Positions 21,604 through 30,465 of a DNA stretch of 64,000 bases are shown one piece after another. The stretch spans positions 62,001 through 126,000 of the forward strand of contig NZ_CP102664.1 of assembly GCF_026427355.1 (NCBI RefSeq), given 5' to 3'. This DNA is from Sphingobium sp. JS3065. Its GTDB lineage: Bacteria > Pseudomonadota > Alphaproteobacteria > Sphingomonadales > Sphingomonadaceae. The position numbers and the translations under genes are program-made. The notes under the pieces were generated by a model. It was not told where the DNA came from and searched no databases. It saw nothing but the letters and a program-made list of their open reading frames with translations. The number at the start of each line of letters is the position of its first letter. Position 1 is the stretch's first letter.

Positions 21604-21645
21604 TAGAGCGGTCGATCTGATTCAATCAGATCGAAAACCGCTCTA
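21604..21645. repeat. 42-base near-perfect palindrome TAGAGCGGT...ACCGCTCTA
   Basis: Outer arms TAGAGCGGT and ACCGCTCTA and an inner CGATCTGATT-c-AATCAGATCG form one long hairpin. I recognise TAGAGCGGTTTTCGATCTGA-type repeats as common in sphingomonads and other alphaproteobacteria. Its last three bases are the TAG stop (minus strand) of the DUF1289 gene. It separates two convergent genes and may terminate both. Confidence 0.85.
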
Positions 21646-21798
21646 GAAAGAAAAGCCCTTCAACCGCTCCATGACCGCCCGCCGCTGGGCCTTGCTCATG
21701 CCGGTCCAGCGCCTGATTTCATCGGTCGTCCGCCCGCAGCCGGTGCAGATGCGCCCGGCCTTGTCCAGCCTGCAGATGTTGACGCACGGGCTTTCCAT
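21643..21798 (-). CDS. DUF1289 small cysteine-rich protein
   Basis: A 51-residue protein with the DUF1289 pattern: SPCVNICRLD, then GRICTGCGRTTDEI, then RWTGMSKAQRRAVMERL. The four cysteines (5, 9, 18, 21) probably bind a metal ion such as zinc or an Fe-S cluster. The function is unknown; it is widespread in proteobacteria. The ATG at 21798 overlaps the priA stop (TGATG), so it is probably translated by coupling to priA. Confidence 0.9.
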   Translation of the reverse strand: MESPCVNICRLDKAGRICTGCGRTTDEIRRWTGMSKAQRRAVMERLKGFSF

Positions 21799-23969
21799 CA
21801 CATGAAGCTGTAGGGGTCGACATCCACCGCGACCCGCGTGCCCGATTTCCAGGTGAGATTGCCCAGCCACTCGCGGATCGCGCCCTGCACGTCGACCTGC
21901 CGCGTGGCGTGGATCAGCAGGCGGTGGCGATGCCGCCCGCGCAGCACCGAAAGCGGGGCCGGGGCCGGGCCATAGACGCGCATCCCATCGATCTGCGGGG
22001 CGGATTTGCCGATCAGCCGGGCGACCCCGGCGGCTTCGTCGGCATCCTCGCTGGACACGATGATCGCGGCGAAGCGGCCGAAGGGCGGGGCGTTGGCGTG
22101 GCGGCGATTGGCCGTCTCCACCGCGTAGAAACGCTCCGAATCGCCCGCGATCAGCGCCTTGATCACCTCCGCTTCCGGCATGCGGGTCTGGACGAAGACC
22201 CGGCCCGGCTTCTGCCCCCGTCCGGCGCGGCCCGCGACCTGCACGATCTGCTGGAATGTGCGTTCGGAGGCGCGCAGGTCGCCGCCCTCCAGCCCCAGAT
22301 CGGCGTCGATCACCCCCACCAGCGTCAGATTGGGGAAATGATAGCCCTTGGTGACGAGCTGCGTGCCGACGATGATGTCGACCGCGCCCGCCTCCACCGA
22401 TTTCACGAACTCCGCGACCTTGGCGGGCGACCAGAGCGTGTCCGACGTGACGATGGCGGTCCGCGCCTGCGGCCACAATGCCTTCACCTCATCCGCGATC
22501 CGCTCCACGCCGGGGCCGCAGGCGACCAGCGAATCCTCCTCCTTGCACTCCGGGCAGAAACGCGGCGCGGGAATGACATGGCCGCAATGATGGCAGGCGA
22601 GCCGATGGGTCAGCCGATGCTCGACCATCCAGGCGGTGCAATTGGGGCACTGGAAACGATATCCGCAATGACGGCAAAGCGTCAGCGGCGCATAGCCCCG
22701 GCGATTGAGGAACAGCAGGCTCTGCTCCCCCTTCGCCATGGTCTCGTCCATGGCCGCGACCAGCGGCGGCGCGATCCAGCGCCCCCGCTCCGGCGGATCG
22801 GTCAGCAGATTGACCTGCTCGACGGCAGGCATCGCCGCCCCGCCGAAACGGGAAGGCAGCTTGATCTCCCGATAACGCCCCAGTTCCACCTGATGCCGCG
22901 TCTCGATGGCGGGCGTGGCGGAGGCGAGGATGACCGGAAATTTCTCGATCAACCCGCGCATCACCGCCACGTCGCGGGCATGATAATGAACCCCGTCCTC
23001 CTGCTTGAAACTGGCCTCATGCGCTTCATCGACGACGATCAGCCCCAGATTGGGATAGGGCAGGAACAGCGCGGACCGCGCCCCGACCACCACCGCCGCC
23101 TCGCCCGCCGCAATCGCCCGCCATGCCCGCCGCCGCTCGCTCTGGCGCAGGCCGCTATGCCAGTTGACCGGCGCCGTGCCGAAGCGCTTCTCGAACCGCT
23201 CCAGAAACGGCTCGGTCAGCGCGATTTCGGGCAGCAGCACCAGCACCTGCCGCCCCTCCCTGATGGCGGCGGCGATGGCCTCGAAATAGACCTCCGTCTT
23301 GCCGGACCCTGTCACCCCGTCGAGCAGGAAGGGCGCGAAGGCCCGCTCCCTGACCGCTTCGATGAACTGGTCGGCCGCCGCGCCCTGCTTGTCCGACAGC
23401 AGGGGCGGCGCATGATCGGCATCGGGCATGGGGAAGGGCGTGTCGACGCTCACCTCCACCGCTTCGAACGCGCCCGCCTTCACCAGCCCGCGGATCACCG
23501 CGTCGCTGACCCCGCCGATCAGCGCCAGCTCGCGGATCAGCCCCTGCCGCTCGCCGATGCGCTCCATCGCCTGCGCCCGCTGCTCCGTCATCCGCTCCGG
23601 CAGGTCGCCGGTCGCCCGATATTCGATGACCGTCCGCGCCCCTTCCAGCGCGGCCATCGACGCCAGCGTCATGCGCAGCACGGCGGCGATGGGCGCCAGA
23701 TAATAGTCCGCCGTCCATTCGATCAGCCGCCGCAGCGTTTCGGGCACCGGCGGCGCGTCGACCGGCCCCACGATATTGCGCAGCCGATTGTCGCCCACCG
23801 TCTCGACATCGGGGAAGCTGTCCTCCTCCCACACCACGCCCACGATCTGGCGCGGTCCCAGCGGCGCGACAACGATGCTGCCGGGCCGGGCGCTCATCCC
23901 GTGCGGCACGCGATAGTCCAGCGGCCCCAGGGCGGCGTTCAGCAGGATGACACGGGCGCGCGAACTCAT
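21798..23969 (-). CDS. priA: Primosomal replication restart helicase PriA
   Basis: A 723-residue superfamily 2 helicase (3'-5') that reloads the replisome at stalled forks. The 3'BD N-terminal domain (LNAALGPLDYRVPHGM) is followed by Walker A LDGVTGSGKTEVYFEAI, DEAH box VVDEAHEASFKQED, two zinc clusters (CRHCGYRFQCPNCTAW, CHHCGH, CPEC) and GTQLVTKGYHFPNLTLVGV. The ATG at 23969 has GGAGGAAG ideally placed; the ATG at 24011 adds an unconserved Pro-rich stretch. The zinc-binding loop appears complete. A nearby divergent fsa gene matches a common alphaproteobacterial synteny. Confidence 0.97.
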   Translation of the reverse strand: MSSRARVILLNAALGPLDYRVPHGMSARPGSIVVAPLGPRQIVGVVWEEDSFPDVETVGDNRLRNIVGPVDAPPVPETLRRLIEWTADYYLAPIAAVLRMTLASMAALEGARTVIEYRATGDLPERMTEQRAQAMERIGERQGLIRELALIGGVSDAVIRGLVKAGAFEAVEVSVDTPFPMPDADHAPPLLSDKQGAAADQFIEAVRERAFAPFLLDGVTGSGKTEVYFEAIAAAIREGRQVLVLLPEIALTEPFLERFEKRFGTAPVNWHSGLRQSERRRAWRAIAAGEAAVVVGARSALFLPYPNLGLIVVDEAHEASFKQEDGVHYHARDVAVMRGLIEKFPVILASATPAIETRHQVELGRYREIKLPSRFGGAAMPAVEQVNLLTDPPERGRWIAPPLVAAMDETMAKGEQSLLFLNRRGYAPLTLCRHCGYRFQCPNCTAWMVEHRLTHRLACHHCGHVIPAPRFCPECKEEDSLVACGPGVERIADEVKALWPQARTAIVTSDTLWSPAKVAEFVKSVEAGAVDIIVGTQLVTKGYHFPNLTLVGVIDADLGLEGGDLRASERTFQQIVQVAGRAGRGQKPGRVFVQTRMPEAEVIKALIAGDSERFYAVETANRRHANAPPFGRFAAIIVSSEDADEAAGVARLIGKSAPQIDGMRVYGPAPAPLSVLRGRHRHRLLIHATRQVDVQGAIREWLGNLTWKSGTRVAVDVDPYSFM

Positions 23970-24017
23970 GGTCTTCCTCCCTAATGGCAGGGGCGGGGGA
24001 GGCAAGGCCAAGAAGCG

Positions 24018-24683
24018 TCAGATTTCCCAGCTCAATGTCAGCCAGGGGATATGCGCCACCGCATCGGGGCGGCCATCGCGGAAGCTCTGTTGCCGCATAT
24101 AGAGAATTTGCACATTCAGCGCCTTGCCGACCGGGCGGCGCAGGCCGATCTGGTTGCGCATGACGGCCAGGCCCAGCTTGTCGCCGGGCCGCGCCCGGTT
24201 CAGGTGGAACATCAGTTCGGTCGCGGCGACCAGGGTCCATTGCGTGGCCGCGCCCAGCGGCAGCGATCCCTGCACCCGCTGCCGCAGCCGCCAGCTTGCC
24301 TTGTCCGCCGTATCGAAGAAACGCTGTTCGATCCGGCTGCGGGCCGCCCAGGCTCCGCTGGACAAGGTCACCTGCTGGAACAGCCGCATTTCCTGTTCCG
24401 GGCTGGAACGGAAATAGCCAATGCCGCCGCCGATCTGCACGCCCCTGGCCACGCGATGGTCGATCAGGATGCGCAACGTCTGCTGCCCGCCGCCGGACGA
24501 ATCGCGGCGGAAGCGCTGGCTGGTGTCAAGGTGGATCGTATCGGCGTCGCTCGCCCGGACGATCAGCGATTCGGTGGTCCATGCCTGGCTTTCGCCGGTC
24601 GCGGCTGCCGCGGGAGCAGCGGCGCTCATTGCGATGAGGAGGGGCGCGTCCCATATATGGCGCGGACGCTGAAGGCGGGGCAT
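24018..24683 (-). CDS. DUF2490 outer-membrane-like protein
   Basis: A 221-residue protein with an N-terminal hydrophobic signal (LLIAMSAAAPAAAATGES), then beta-strand alternation typical of DUF2490, a small barrel family whose members are predicted outer-membrane proteins. ESQAWTTESLIVRASDADTI opens the conserved N-terminal region, and PWLTLSWEI gives a hydrophobic terminal strand. The function is unknown. It lies 48 bases upstream of priA on the same strand and divergent from fsa. Confidence 0.78.
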   Translation of the reverse strand: MPRLQRPRHIWDAPLLIAMSAAAPAAAATGESQAWTTESLIVRASDADTIHLDTSQRFRRDSSGGGQQTLRILIDHRVARGVQIGGGIGYFRSSPEQEMRLFQQVTLSSGAWAARSRIEQRFFDTADKASWRLRQRVQGSLPLGAATQWTLVAATELMFHLNRARPGDKLGLAVMRNQIGLRRPVGKALNVQILYMRQQSFRDGRPDAVAHIPWLTLSWEI

Positions 24684-24824
24684 GATCGGTCCTTTGGAAA
24701 AGTGCCGCCGTCATAATATCAGCCGGACGCCGCGGTAAAGCTTTGGCCGTTGGCAATAATGGCTAATTCCGCCATCAGCCGCTAAAGCAAGCGCGATTCG
24801 CTCACCCGCCTTCGGAGCAGACCC

Positions 24825-25478
24825 ATGAAATTCTTCGTCGACACCGCCGACACCCATGAAATCCGCGAACTTGCCGCCACCGGCCTGCTGGACGGCGTCA
24901 CCACCAATCCTTCGCTGATCCACAAGTCGGGCCGCAAATTCCTGGAAGTGGTCGAGGAAATCTGCGGCATCGTGGAAGGCCCCGTCTCGGCGGAGGTCGT
25001 CGCCCTCGACCATGAGACGATGATGAAGGAAGCCGCCGTCCTGCGGAAGATCGCCGACAATGTCTGCATCAAGGTGCCGCTGACCATCGACGGCCTGAAA
25101 ACCTGCAAGGCGCTGACCGGCGATGGCGTGATGGTGAACGTCACCCTCTGCTTCTCGGCCAACCAGGCGCTGCTGGCGGCCAAGGCGGGCGCGAGCTTCA
25201 TCTCGCCCTTCGTCGGGCGGCATGACGACAATGGCTTCGACGGCATGAAGCTGATCGAGGATATCCGCCTGATCTACGATAATTATGCCTTCGCCACCGA
25301 AATCCTGGTCGCCAGCGTGCGCCACCCGATCCATGTGCTGGAAGCTGCGAAGATCGGCGCGGACGTGATGACCGCGCCGCCCTCGGTCATCAAGGCGCTG
25401 TTCAACCATGTGCTGACCGAAAAGGGCATTGCCGGTTTCCTGGCCGATTGGGAAAAGACCGGCCAGTCGGTTCTCTGA
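24825..25478 (+). CDS. fsa: Fructose-6-phosphate aldolase / transaldolase-like protein
   Basis: A 217-residue class I aldolase of the small transaldolase (TalC/FSA) family, cleaving fructose-6-phosphate into glyceraldehyde-3-phosphate and dihydroxyacetone, or acting as a transaldolase in the pentose phosphate pathway. [20 protein letters not shown] and GVTTNPSLI mark the N-terminus. The Schiff-base lysine is Lys83 in CIKVPLT, and [11 protein letters not shown] and TAPPSVI follow. The ATG at 24825 has GGAGCAGACCC upstream. Whether it is an FSA or a true transaldolase cannot be settled by reading; the two share length and residues. Confidence 0.93.
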   Translation: MKFFVDTADTHEIRELAATGLLDGVTTNPSLIHKSGRKFLEVVEEICGIVEGPVSAEVVALDHETMMKEAAVLRKIADNVCIKVPLTIDGLKTCKALTGDGVMVNVTLCFSANQALLAAKAGASFISPFVGRHDDNGFDGMKLIEDIRLIYDNYAFATEILVASVRHPIHVLEAAKIGADVMTAPPSVIKALFNHVLTEKGIAGFLADWEKTGQSVL

Positions 25479-25486
25479 TCGACTGA

Positions 25487-25514
25487 CCTATCCCCTGCAA
25501 GGGCAGGGGATAGG
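25487..25514. terminator. Hairpin after fsa
   Basis: A 12-bp perfect stem CCTATCCCCTGC/GCAGGGGATAGG with a 4-base loop starts 8 bases after the fsa stop. There is no clear U-run, so it is either a weak intrinsic terminator or an mRNA-end stabiliser. Confidence 0.6.
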
Positions 25515-25565
25515 GCGATTGCAACCTCTCGCCCGGCGCATCATTCTCTCCTGAAAAGGAGAGAG

Positions 25566-25904
25566 ATGATGTTCGTCGCGGTCTATTGGTGGCGCGTCCA
25601 CCCCGGCAAGGAAGAACAGTTTCGCAAGGCCTGGCGCCGGGGCACCGACCTCATCCGCGAGAGATATGGCAGCTACGGCTCCCGCCTGCACCGGGACGCG
25701 GACGGGCGTTTCGTCGGCTATGCCGAATGGCCGGACGAGGCGACCTGGCGCGCGGCCTTCGACCGCAAGATGGTCTATGACGATCCGGAAACCCGCGCCG
25801 CCTTCGTCGACGCCATAGCGGAGGTTCCGCCCGACGCCGATCCCATCTTCACCATGACCGTGACCGACGACCTGCTCCTGCGGTCGGCGGGAGGGCGGAC
25901 CTAG
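25566..25904 (+). CDS. Antibiotic-biosynthesis-monooxygenase-like (ABM fold) protein
   Basis: A 112-residue small cytoplasmic protein resembling the dimeric alpha/beta-barrel (ABM-like) family. It opens with MFVAVYWWRVHPGKEEQFRK, in which a beta strand is followed by the helix with GKEEQFR, then RFVGYAEWPDEATWRAAF. No catalytic residues can be assigned. The start is either 25566 or 25569 (ATGATG), with GGAGAG immediately upstream. The function is unknown; the neighbours fsa and an acyltransferase give no clear hint. Confidence 0.72.
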   Translation: MMFVAVYWWRVHPGKEEQFRKAWRRGTDLIRERYGSYGSRLHRDADGRFVGYAEWPDEATWRAAFDRKMVYDDPETRAAFVDAIAEVPPDADPIFTMTVTDDLLLRSAGGRT

Positions 25905-26209
25905 CTAAACCCTCTCCCTGGAGGGTCGGCCAGAGGCACGTGACTCTGGCCGAGGTTGCGCAGACTTGGCAGCTTGCTGCCTTAGTCGTAGCTGGGTGAG
26001 GGAGCGAACAGGTAAGGGCTGCGGGGCAGCCCTTACCTGTTCGCTCGATCCACAGGATCGCGCGGGCCGCAGGCCCGCTCCCCCTCATCCAACTCCGCCT
26101 GGTTTCACCTCCCACCTCCCAAATGCCCACATGGCCTAAGCCCGCCTTCCTTCCCTCCCTTGCGCCTTCCGGCCATCCCCTAACACCTTTGACCCTCGCA
26201 CCTGTCCCG
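25905..26209. other. 305-base intergenic region with repeats
   Basis: No gene is visible on either strand apart from an unsupported N-terminal extension of the acyltransferase. The left half carries GC-rich short inverted repeats (CCAGAG...CTCTGG near 25931-25950). The centre carries a perfect 21-bp palindrome at 26002-26046. Confidence 0.55.
26002..26046. repeat. Perfect 21-bp inverted repeat with a 3-base loop
   Basis: GAGCGAACAGGTAAGGGCTGC (26002-26022), loop GGG, and its exact complement at 26026-26046 form one uninterrupted hairpin. There is no U-run. It is too perfect to be chance and may be a mobile palindromic repeat of recent origin. Confidence 0.85.
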
Positions 26210-28324
26210 ATGCGCCGATGCGCCCGGCGCCACAGGCTCTATCACCATGTAAAGCTCACCCAAGTCTCTGGAAAAAAGGAGGGAAAGAGCATCGCCGCCA
26301 GCGCATCCTGTGCCGCCTTGCCCGCTCCGCCGGTCGTCGAAGCCCGCCCGTCCGCCGCCTATCGGCGCGACATTGACGGCCTGCGCGCATTGGCGGTCCT
26401 GCCGGTGCTCTTCTATCATGTCCATCTCTGGCCCTTTTCCGGGGGTTTCGTCGGCGTCGACATCTTCTTCGTCATCTCCGGCTATCTGATCGCCTCCATC
26501 GTCGCCCGCGAACTGGCGGAGGGCCGGTTCAGCCTGACCGCCTTCTATGCGCGGCGCATCCGCCGGATATTCCCGGCCCTGTTCGCGACCATCGCCGTCA
26601 CCATCGCGGTGGGCAGCCAGATCCTCCTGCCGCTCGACTATCGCGCCCTGGGCCTCAGCGCCGCCGCGACGGTCCTGTTCGCCAGCAACCTCTATTTTGC
26701 GGGGCAGAGCGGCTATTTCGGCGGCGCGGCGGAGGAAGCGCCGCTGCTCCATACATGGTCGCTGGCGGTGGAGGAGCAATTCTACATCCTCTTCCCCATC
26801 CTGATGCTCTGCGCGTTCCGGCTGGGCGGACGGACCCGCCTCCTGCTGGGGGCGATGGCGCTCCTGTCCTTCTGCGCCGCGTTGCTGCTGGCCGGCCGCG
26901 CCCCGGTCCTGGCCTTCTACATGCCCTTCCCCCGCGCCTGGGAGTTCCTGGCCGGGGCGTTGCTGGCGACCGGTCGGCTGCCCCCGTTGCGGAGCGGATG
27001 GGCGACGCAGCTTTGCGCGCTGGGCGGCATCGCCTCGATCGGCTGGGCGGTGTTCGGCTTTTCCAGCGCGACCGTCTTTCCCGGCCTGAACGCGCTCTTC
27101 CCCGTGCTGGGCGCGCTGCTGATCCTGCATGCGGGGCAGGGCGGTTCGGCGGTCGGCCGGATGCTGGGCGGCGCGGTTCCGGTGGCCATCGGCCGCATCT
27201 CCTATTCGCTTTATCTCTGGCATTGGCCCATCGTCGTTTTCTGGGCCTATCGCACCGACGGCCAATGGCGCTTGCGGGAACAATTGCTGGTCATATTCCT
27301 CTCGCTCCTCGCAGCCGCCTTCTCCTGGCGCTTCATCGAAGAACCGTTTCGCAGGGCGCGCCACTTCACGACCACCCGCGCCTTCGCCTTCGCCGGGGCG
27401 ATGGCAGTCGCCGGATGCGGGGCAGGGGCCTTGCTCTATTTCTCCGGCGGCCTGCCGATGCGCGTGACGCCCGCGGTCGCCGCGCTCGACGCGGCCAGCC
27501 GCAGCATGGCCTATCTGCCGGAGCGTTGTTCGGGCATGGCGGCGGTACGGCATCGGGCGCTGTGCGCGGTCGGCGCGCATAACGGCACGGCGCCCAGCTT
27601 CCTGCTATGGGGCGATTCCCATGCCCATGCGCTGAAACCCGCCTTCGACCAGGCGGGCGATGCGCTGGGGCTTTCGGGCCGGATCGCTTCCTACCCCGCC
27701 TGCCCGACGCTGCTCGGCCTCGACCGGCTGGACCAGCCGCCCAGCCATGATTGCAGCGCCTTCAACGCCCAGGTGCTGGCGATGCTGCGCGACAGCCCGA
27801 CCATCCACACCGTCTTCCTCGTGTCCCGATGGGGCCTGTGCGCGAATGGCCGCCGTCCCGAAGGGGGGATGCCCTGCTATCTCGGCCGGGACGAGAATGA
27901 CGACAGGAGCATCCGCCGGGACGCCTGGCTGTTCCGTCTGGGCCTCAAGGAAACGGTGGGCACGCTGACCGGCATGGGCAAGCGGGTCATATTGGTCGCG
28001 CCCGTTCCGGAATTCCGCCGCAACGTGCCCGAAAGCCTGGCGCGGGCGGAACTGTACAGCGAACCGGCGGGGCTGGCGCTGTCGCGGGCGGACTATCTGC
28101 GCAGGCAGCGGGACGTGCTGACCGCTTTCGACGAGATGCGGCGGCGTTTCGCGGCCGACATCCTCTATCCCGATCATTTTCTCTGCCGTACCGGCCAGTG
28201 CGCGACGATAGCGCATGGCGTGCCGCTTTATTCCGACGACGACCATCTGTCCCGCCAGGGCAGCCTGTTGCTGAGCGGCATGGTCTATCGGGCGATGCGG
28301 CCCGTCGGCGCTTCGCCCGGCTGA
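26210..28324 (+). CDS. Acyltransferase 3 with C-terminal SGNH domain (OafA-like)
   Basis: A protein of about 704 residues that acetylates surface polysaccharide or LPS. The N-terminal AT3 membrane domain starts at YRRDIDGLRALAVLPVLFYH and has about ten helices; VDIFFVISGYLIASIVAREL is the family hallmark. The extracytoplasmic SGNH half starts near FLLWGDSHAHAL (catalytic Ser in GDSH) and ends with the DDDHLSRQGSLLLS Asp-His pair. The start is uncertain: ATG at 26210 or 26123 are the in-frame options, but a strong AGGAGG (about 26278-26283) sits 7 bases before an in-frame ATC at 26291, close to the first conserved residue. Confidence 0.9.
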   Translation: MRRCARRHRLYHHVKLTQVSGKKEGKSIAASASCAALPAPPVVEARPSAAYRRDIDGLRALAVLPVLFYHVHLWPFSGGFVGVDIFFVISGYLIASIVARELAEGRFSLTAFYARRIRRIFPALFATIAVTIAVGSQILLPLDYRALGLSAAATVLFASNLYFAGQSGYFGGAAEEAPLLHTWSLAVEEQFYILFPILMLCAFRLGGRTRLLLGAMALLSFCAALLLAGRAPVLAFYMPFPRAWEFLAGALLATGRLPPLRSGWATQLCALGGIASIGWAVFGFSSATVFPGLNALFPVLGALLILHAGQGGSAVGRMLGGAVPVAIGRISYSLYLWHWPIVVFWAYRTDGQWRLREQLLVIFLSLLAAAFSWRFIEEPFRRARHFTTTRAFAFAGAMAVAGCGAGALLYFSGGLPMRVTPAVAALDAASRSMAYLPERCSGMAAVRHRALCAVGAHNGTAPSFLLWGDSHAHALKPAFDQAGDALGLSGRIASYPACPTLLGLDRLDQPPSHDCSAFNAQVLAMLRDSPTIHTVFLVSRWGLCANGRRPEGGMPCYLGRDENDDRSIRRDAWLFRLGLKETVGTLTGMGKRVILVAPVPEFRRNVPESLARAELYSEPAGLALSRADYLRRQRDVLTAFDEMRRRFAADILYPDHFLCRTGQCATIAHGVPLYSDDDHLSRQGSLLLSGMVYRAMRPVGASPG

Positions 28325-28352
28325 AGTCCCTTTCCGGCGCGAAGGGCCGTCG

Positions 28353-29165
28353 TCAGTTCCTGCACGGTTCCGGCGGGGCGATGTCCATGTCGGCCATGGC
28401 CAGCCGCAGCAATTCCATCATGCCGTTGCGCGCGGCGGCGGTGTCGCGGCTGGCGATGGCCTGATGCACCGCCTTGTGATCGGGCAGGGGGTCACGCGGG
28501 CACAGATTCTGGCGGTGCTTGAAGGTCGTGGTCCAACCCACCGCCGCCCCGACCGAACTGGCCAGCGCGACCAATGCGTCATTATGGGTCGCGACGAGGA
28601 TCGCGTGGTGGAAACGCTGGTCCGCCGCCCGGCCTTCGGGGGTGGACAGGCCCTTTTCCTCCATCTCCTCCAGCGCCTGCGTCATGACGGCCAATTGTTC
28701 GTCGGTCCGCCGCCGCGCCGCGAATTCCGCCGCCGCCGGCTCGATCACGCCGCGCAGTTCGAACAGGTCGCGGATGAAATCCCGCTCAGGTTCCCCCGCG
28801 AACATCCAGGCCAGCATCTCCGGGTCCAGCACGTTCCACCGGGCGCGCGGCAGTACGCGGGTTCCGGCCTTGGGCCGGCTTTCCAGCATCCCCTTGGCGA
28901 CCAGGATGCGCACCGCCTCGCGATAGGCGGTGCGTGATACGCGCAGCCGTTCCGACGCCTCTATCTCCCCCTCGAACAGGTCGCCGGGCTTGTGGACGCC
29001 GGTCAGGATCGCCGTGCCCAACCGCCGGGCGATGGCCTGGTGAATACGCAGCGCGCCGTCTTCCGCCGCAAATCTGCACCCCGTCACCTCCTTGCGCTCC
29101 CTCCCCAACGTTCCGGCTCCCCCTCTATCGTTCCCCGAACACCGCCGTAGGGCAATGCCGTCCAC
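28353..29165 (-). CDS. FadR-subfamily GntR transcriptional regulator
   Basis: A regulator with an N-terminal winged HTH (LRIHQAIARRLGTAILTGVH, then SRTAYREAVRILVAKGMLES) and a C-terminal all-helical FCD ligand domain (RDFIRDLFELRGVIEPAAAE; DQRFHHAILVATHNDALVAL; HKAVHQAIASRD), the His/Asp set that binds a metal and a carboxylate ligand. Such regulators control sugar-acid or amino-acid catabolism. The start is uncertain: ATG at 29165, TTG at 29108 (with GGGGGAG upstream) or GTG at 29084. No obvious target operon is adjacent; ctaA is divergent. The ligand is unknown. Confidence 0.86.
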   Translation of the reverse strand: MDGIALRRCSGNDRGGAGTLGRERKEVTGCRFAAEDGALRIHQAIARRLGTAILTGVHKPGDLFEGEIEASERLRVSRTAYREAVRILVAKGMLESRPKAGTRVLPRARWNVLDPEMLAWMFAGEPERDFIRDLFELRGVIEPAAAEFAARRRTDEQLAVMTQALEEMEEKGLSTPEGRAADQRFHHAILVATHNDALVALASSVGAAVGWTTTFKHRQNLCPRDPLPDHKAVHQAIASRDTAAARNGMMELLRLAMADMDIAPPEPCRN

Positions 29166-29280
29166 AAGAAAAGGCGTCCGCCACGCACCCGGATCCTCCC
29201 CTTGCGCCCAACCCGTATGACCTTTTGTCCCACAGGGTTATTCTTGCAACCGGCCCGACAAGCGCGCATGAACCGGCCCC

Positions 29281-30327
29281 ATGACCGCGCTGACCCTTAG
29301 CCGCCCCGCCAACGCCGTCCCCCGCCCGGCGCCGATTGCGCGCTGGCTTCTGACGGTCGCCGTCCTCGTCTTCTGCATGGTGGTCGTCGGCGGCATCACC
29401 CGCCTGACCGAATCCGGCCTGTCCATCACCCAATGGAAACCGATCGCCGGCGCCATCCCGCCGCTGACCCACGGCCAGTGGATGGAGGCGTTTCGCGACT
29501 ATCAGCGGATACCCGAATATCAGCAGTTGCGGCAGGGCATGACGCTGGGCGATTTCCAGTTCATCTTCTTCTGGGAATGGGTGCACCGGCTGCTGGGGCG
29601 GCTGATCGGCCTGGCCTTCGCGCTGCCGCTGCTCTGGTTCGCGTGGAAACGGGCGATCCCGCGGGGCTATGGTTTCCGCCTCGTCGCGCTGCTGGCGCTC
29701 GGCGGATTGCAGGGCGCCATCGGCTGGTGGATGGTGGAATCGGGCCTGTCGGTGCGCACCGACGTCAGCCATTACCGGCTGGCGGTGCACCTGCTGACGG
29801 CGCTGTTCATCATGGGCGGGCTGATCTGGACCGCGCTGGACCTGCTGACCCGGTCCAGGACGCCCTTCGCCAAACCGGCCATGCTGCACCCCTTCGCCGT
29901 GGTCGCGCTGCTGGCGCTGCTGGTGCAGTTGATGTTCGGCGCCTTCACCGCCGGGCTGGACGCGGGCTATGTCTCCAGCACATGGCCGCTGATGAACGAC
30001 CATCTGGTGCCGCAGGGGATAGAGTGGCTCGGCTCGCTCTGGGCGACCCTCTCCAGCGATCCCTATCTGGTCCATTTCATCCATCGCTGGTGGGCCTGGG
30101 TCGCCGCGATCCTGCTCATCATGCTCGCGCGCATGGCGAAACAGGCGGGGCAGCGCGGCCCCTCCATCGCGCTCAACGCGGCGGTCGGCGCGCAGATCGC
30201 GCTCGGCATCGCCACCGTCGTCAGCGGCATCGCGCTGTGGCTGGCCGTGCTGCACCAGGCGGTCGGCGCGCTGGTGGTCGCATCGGCGGCCTGGGCGGCG
30301 CACAGCCTGGGCGAACGGCGGGGGTAA
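29281..30327 (+). CDS. ctaA: Heme A synthase (COX15/CtaA)
   Basis: A 348-residue inner-membrane enzyme that oxidises the C8 methyl of heme O to heme A for aa3-type cytochrome c oxidase. It has eight helices. The type 1 (alphaproteobacterial/mitochondrial) pattern is visible: VVVGGITRLTESGLSITQWK near the N-terminus, FIFFWEWVHRLLGRLIGLAF, VSHYRLAVHLLTALFI and VHFIHRWWAWVAA with heme-ligand His residues, then LAVLHQAVGALV. No ctaB, coxBAC or surf1 is present in this window. It is followed by rplM-rpsI. Confidence 0.95.
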   Translation: MTALTLSRPANAVPRPAPIARWLLTVAVLVFCMVVVGGITRLTESGLSITQWKPIAGAIPPLTHGQWMEAFRDYQRIPEYQQLRQGMTLGDFQFIFFWEWVHRLLGRLIGLAFALPLLWFAWKRAIPRGYGFRLVALLALGGLQGAIGWWMVESGLSVRTDVSHYRLAVHLLTALFIMGGLIWTALDLLTRSRTPFAKPAMLHPFAVVALLALLVQLMFGAFTAGLDAGYVSSTWPLMNDHLVPQGIEWLGSLWATLSSDPYLVHFIHRWWAWVAAILLIMLARMAKQAGQRGPSIALNAAVGAQIALGIATVVSGIALWLAVLHQAVGALVVASAAWAAHSLGERRG

Positions 30328-30465
30328 AAGAGACGGGTATTATTTTACCCGTCAGCAAAGCCGCCGAATCTCTTGACTTCGCGCTCCCCACCCGTCATTA
30401 GCGCGCATCCTCTGAATGCCAGAACGGCTTTCAGTTCACTGTTTCATTCTTGGAGTATTGGCACC

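Noticed and set aside
25905..26122. CRISPR-like repeat array
   Set aside because: The repeats are inverted, not direct, of unequal length, and have no regular spacers.
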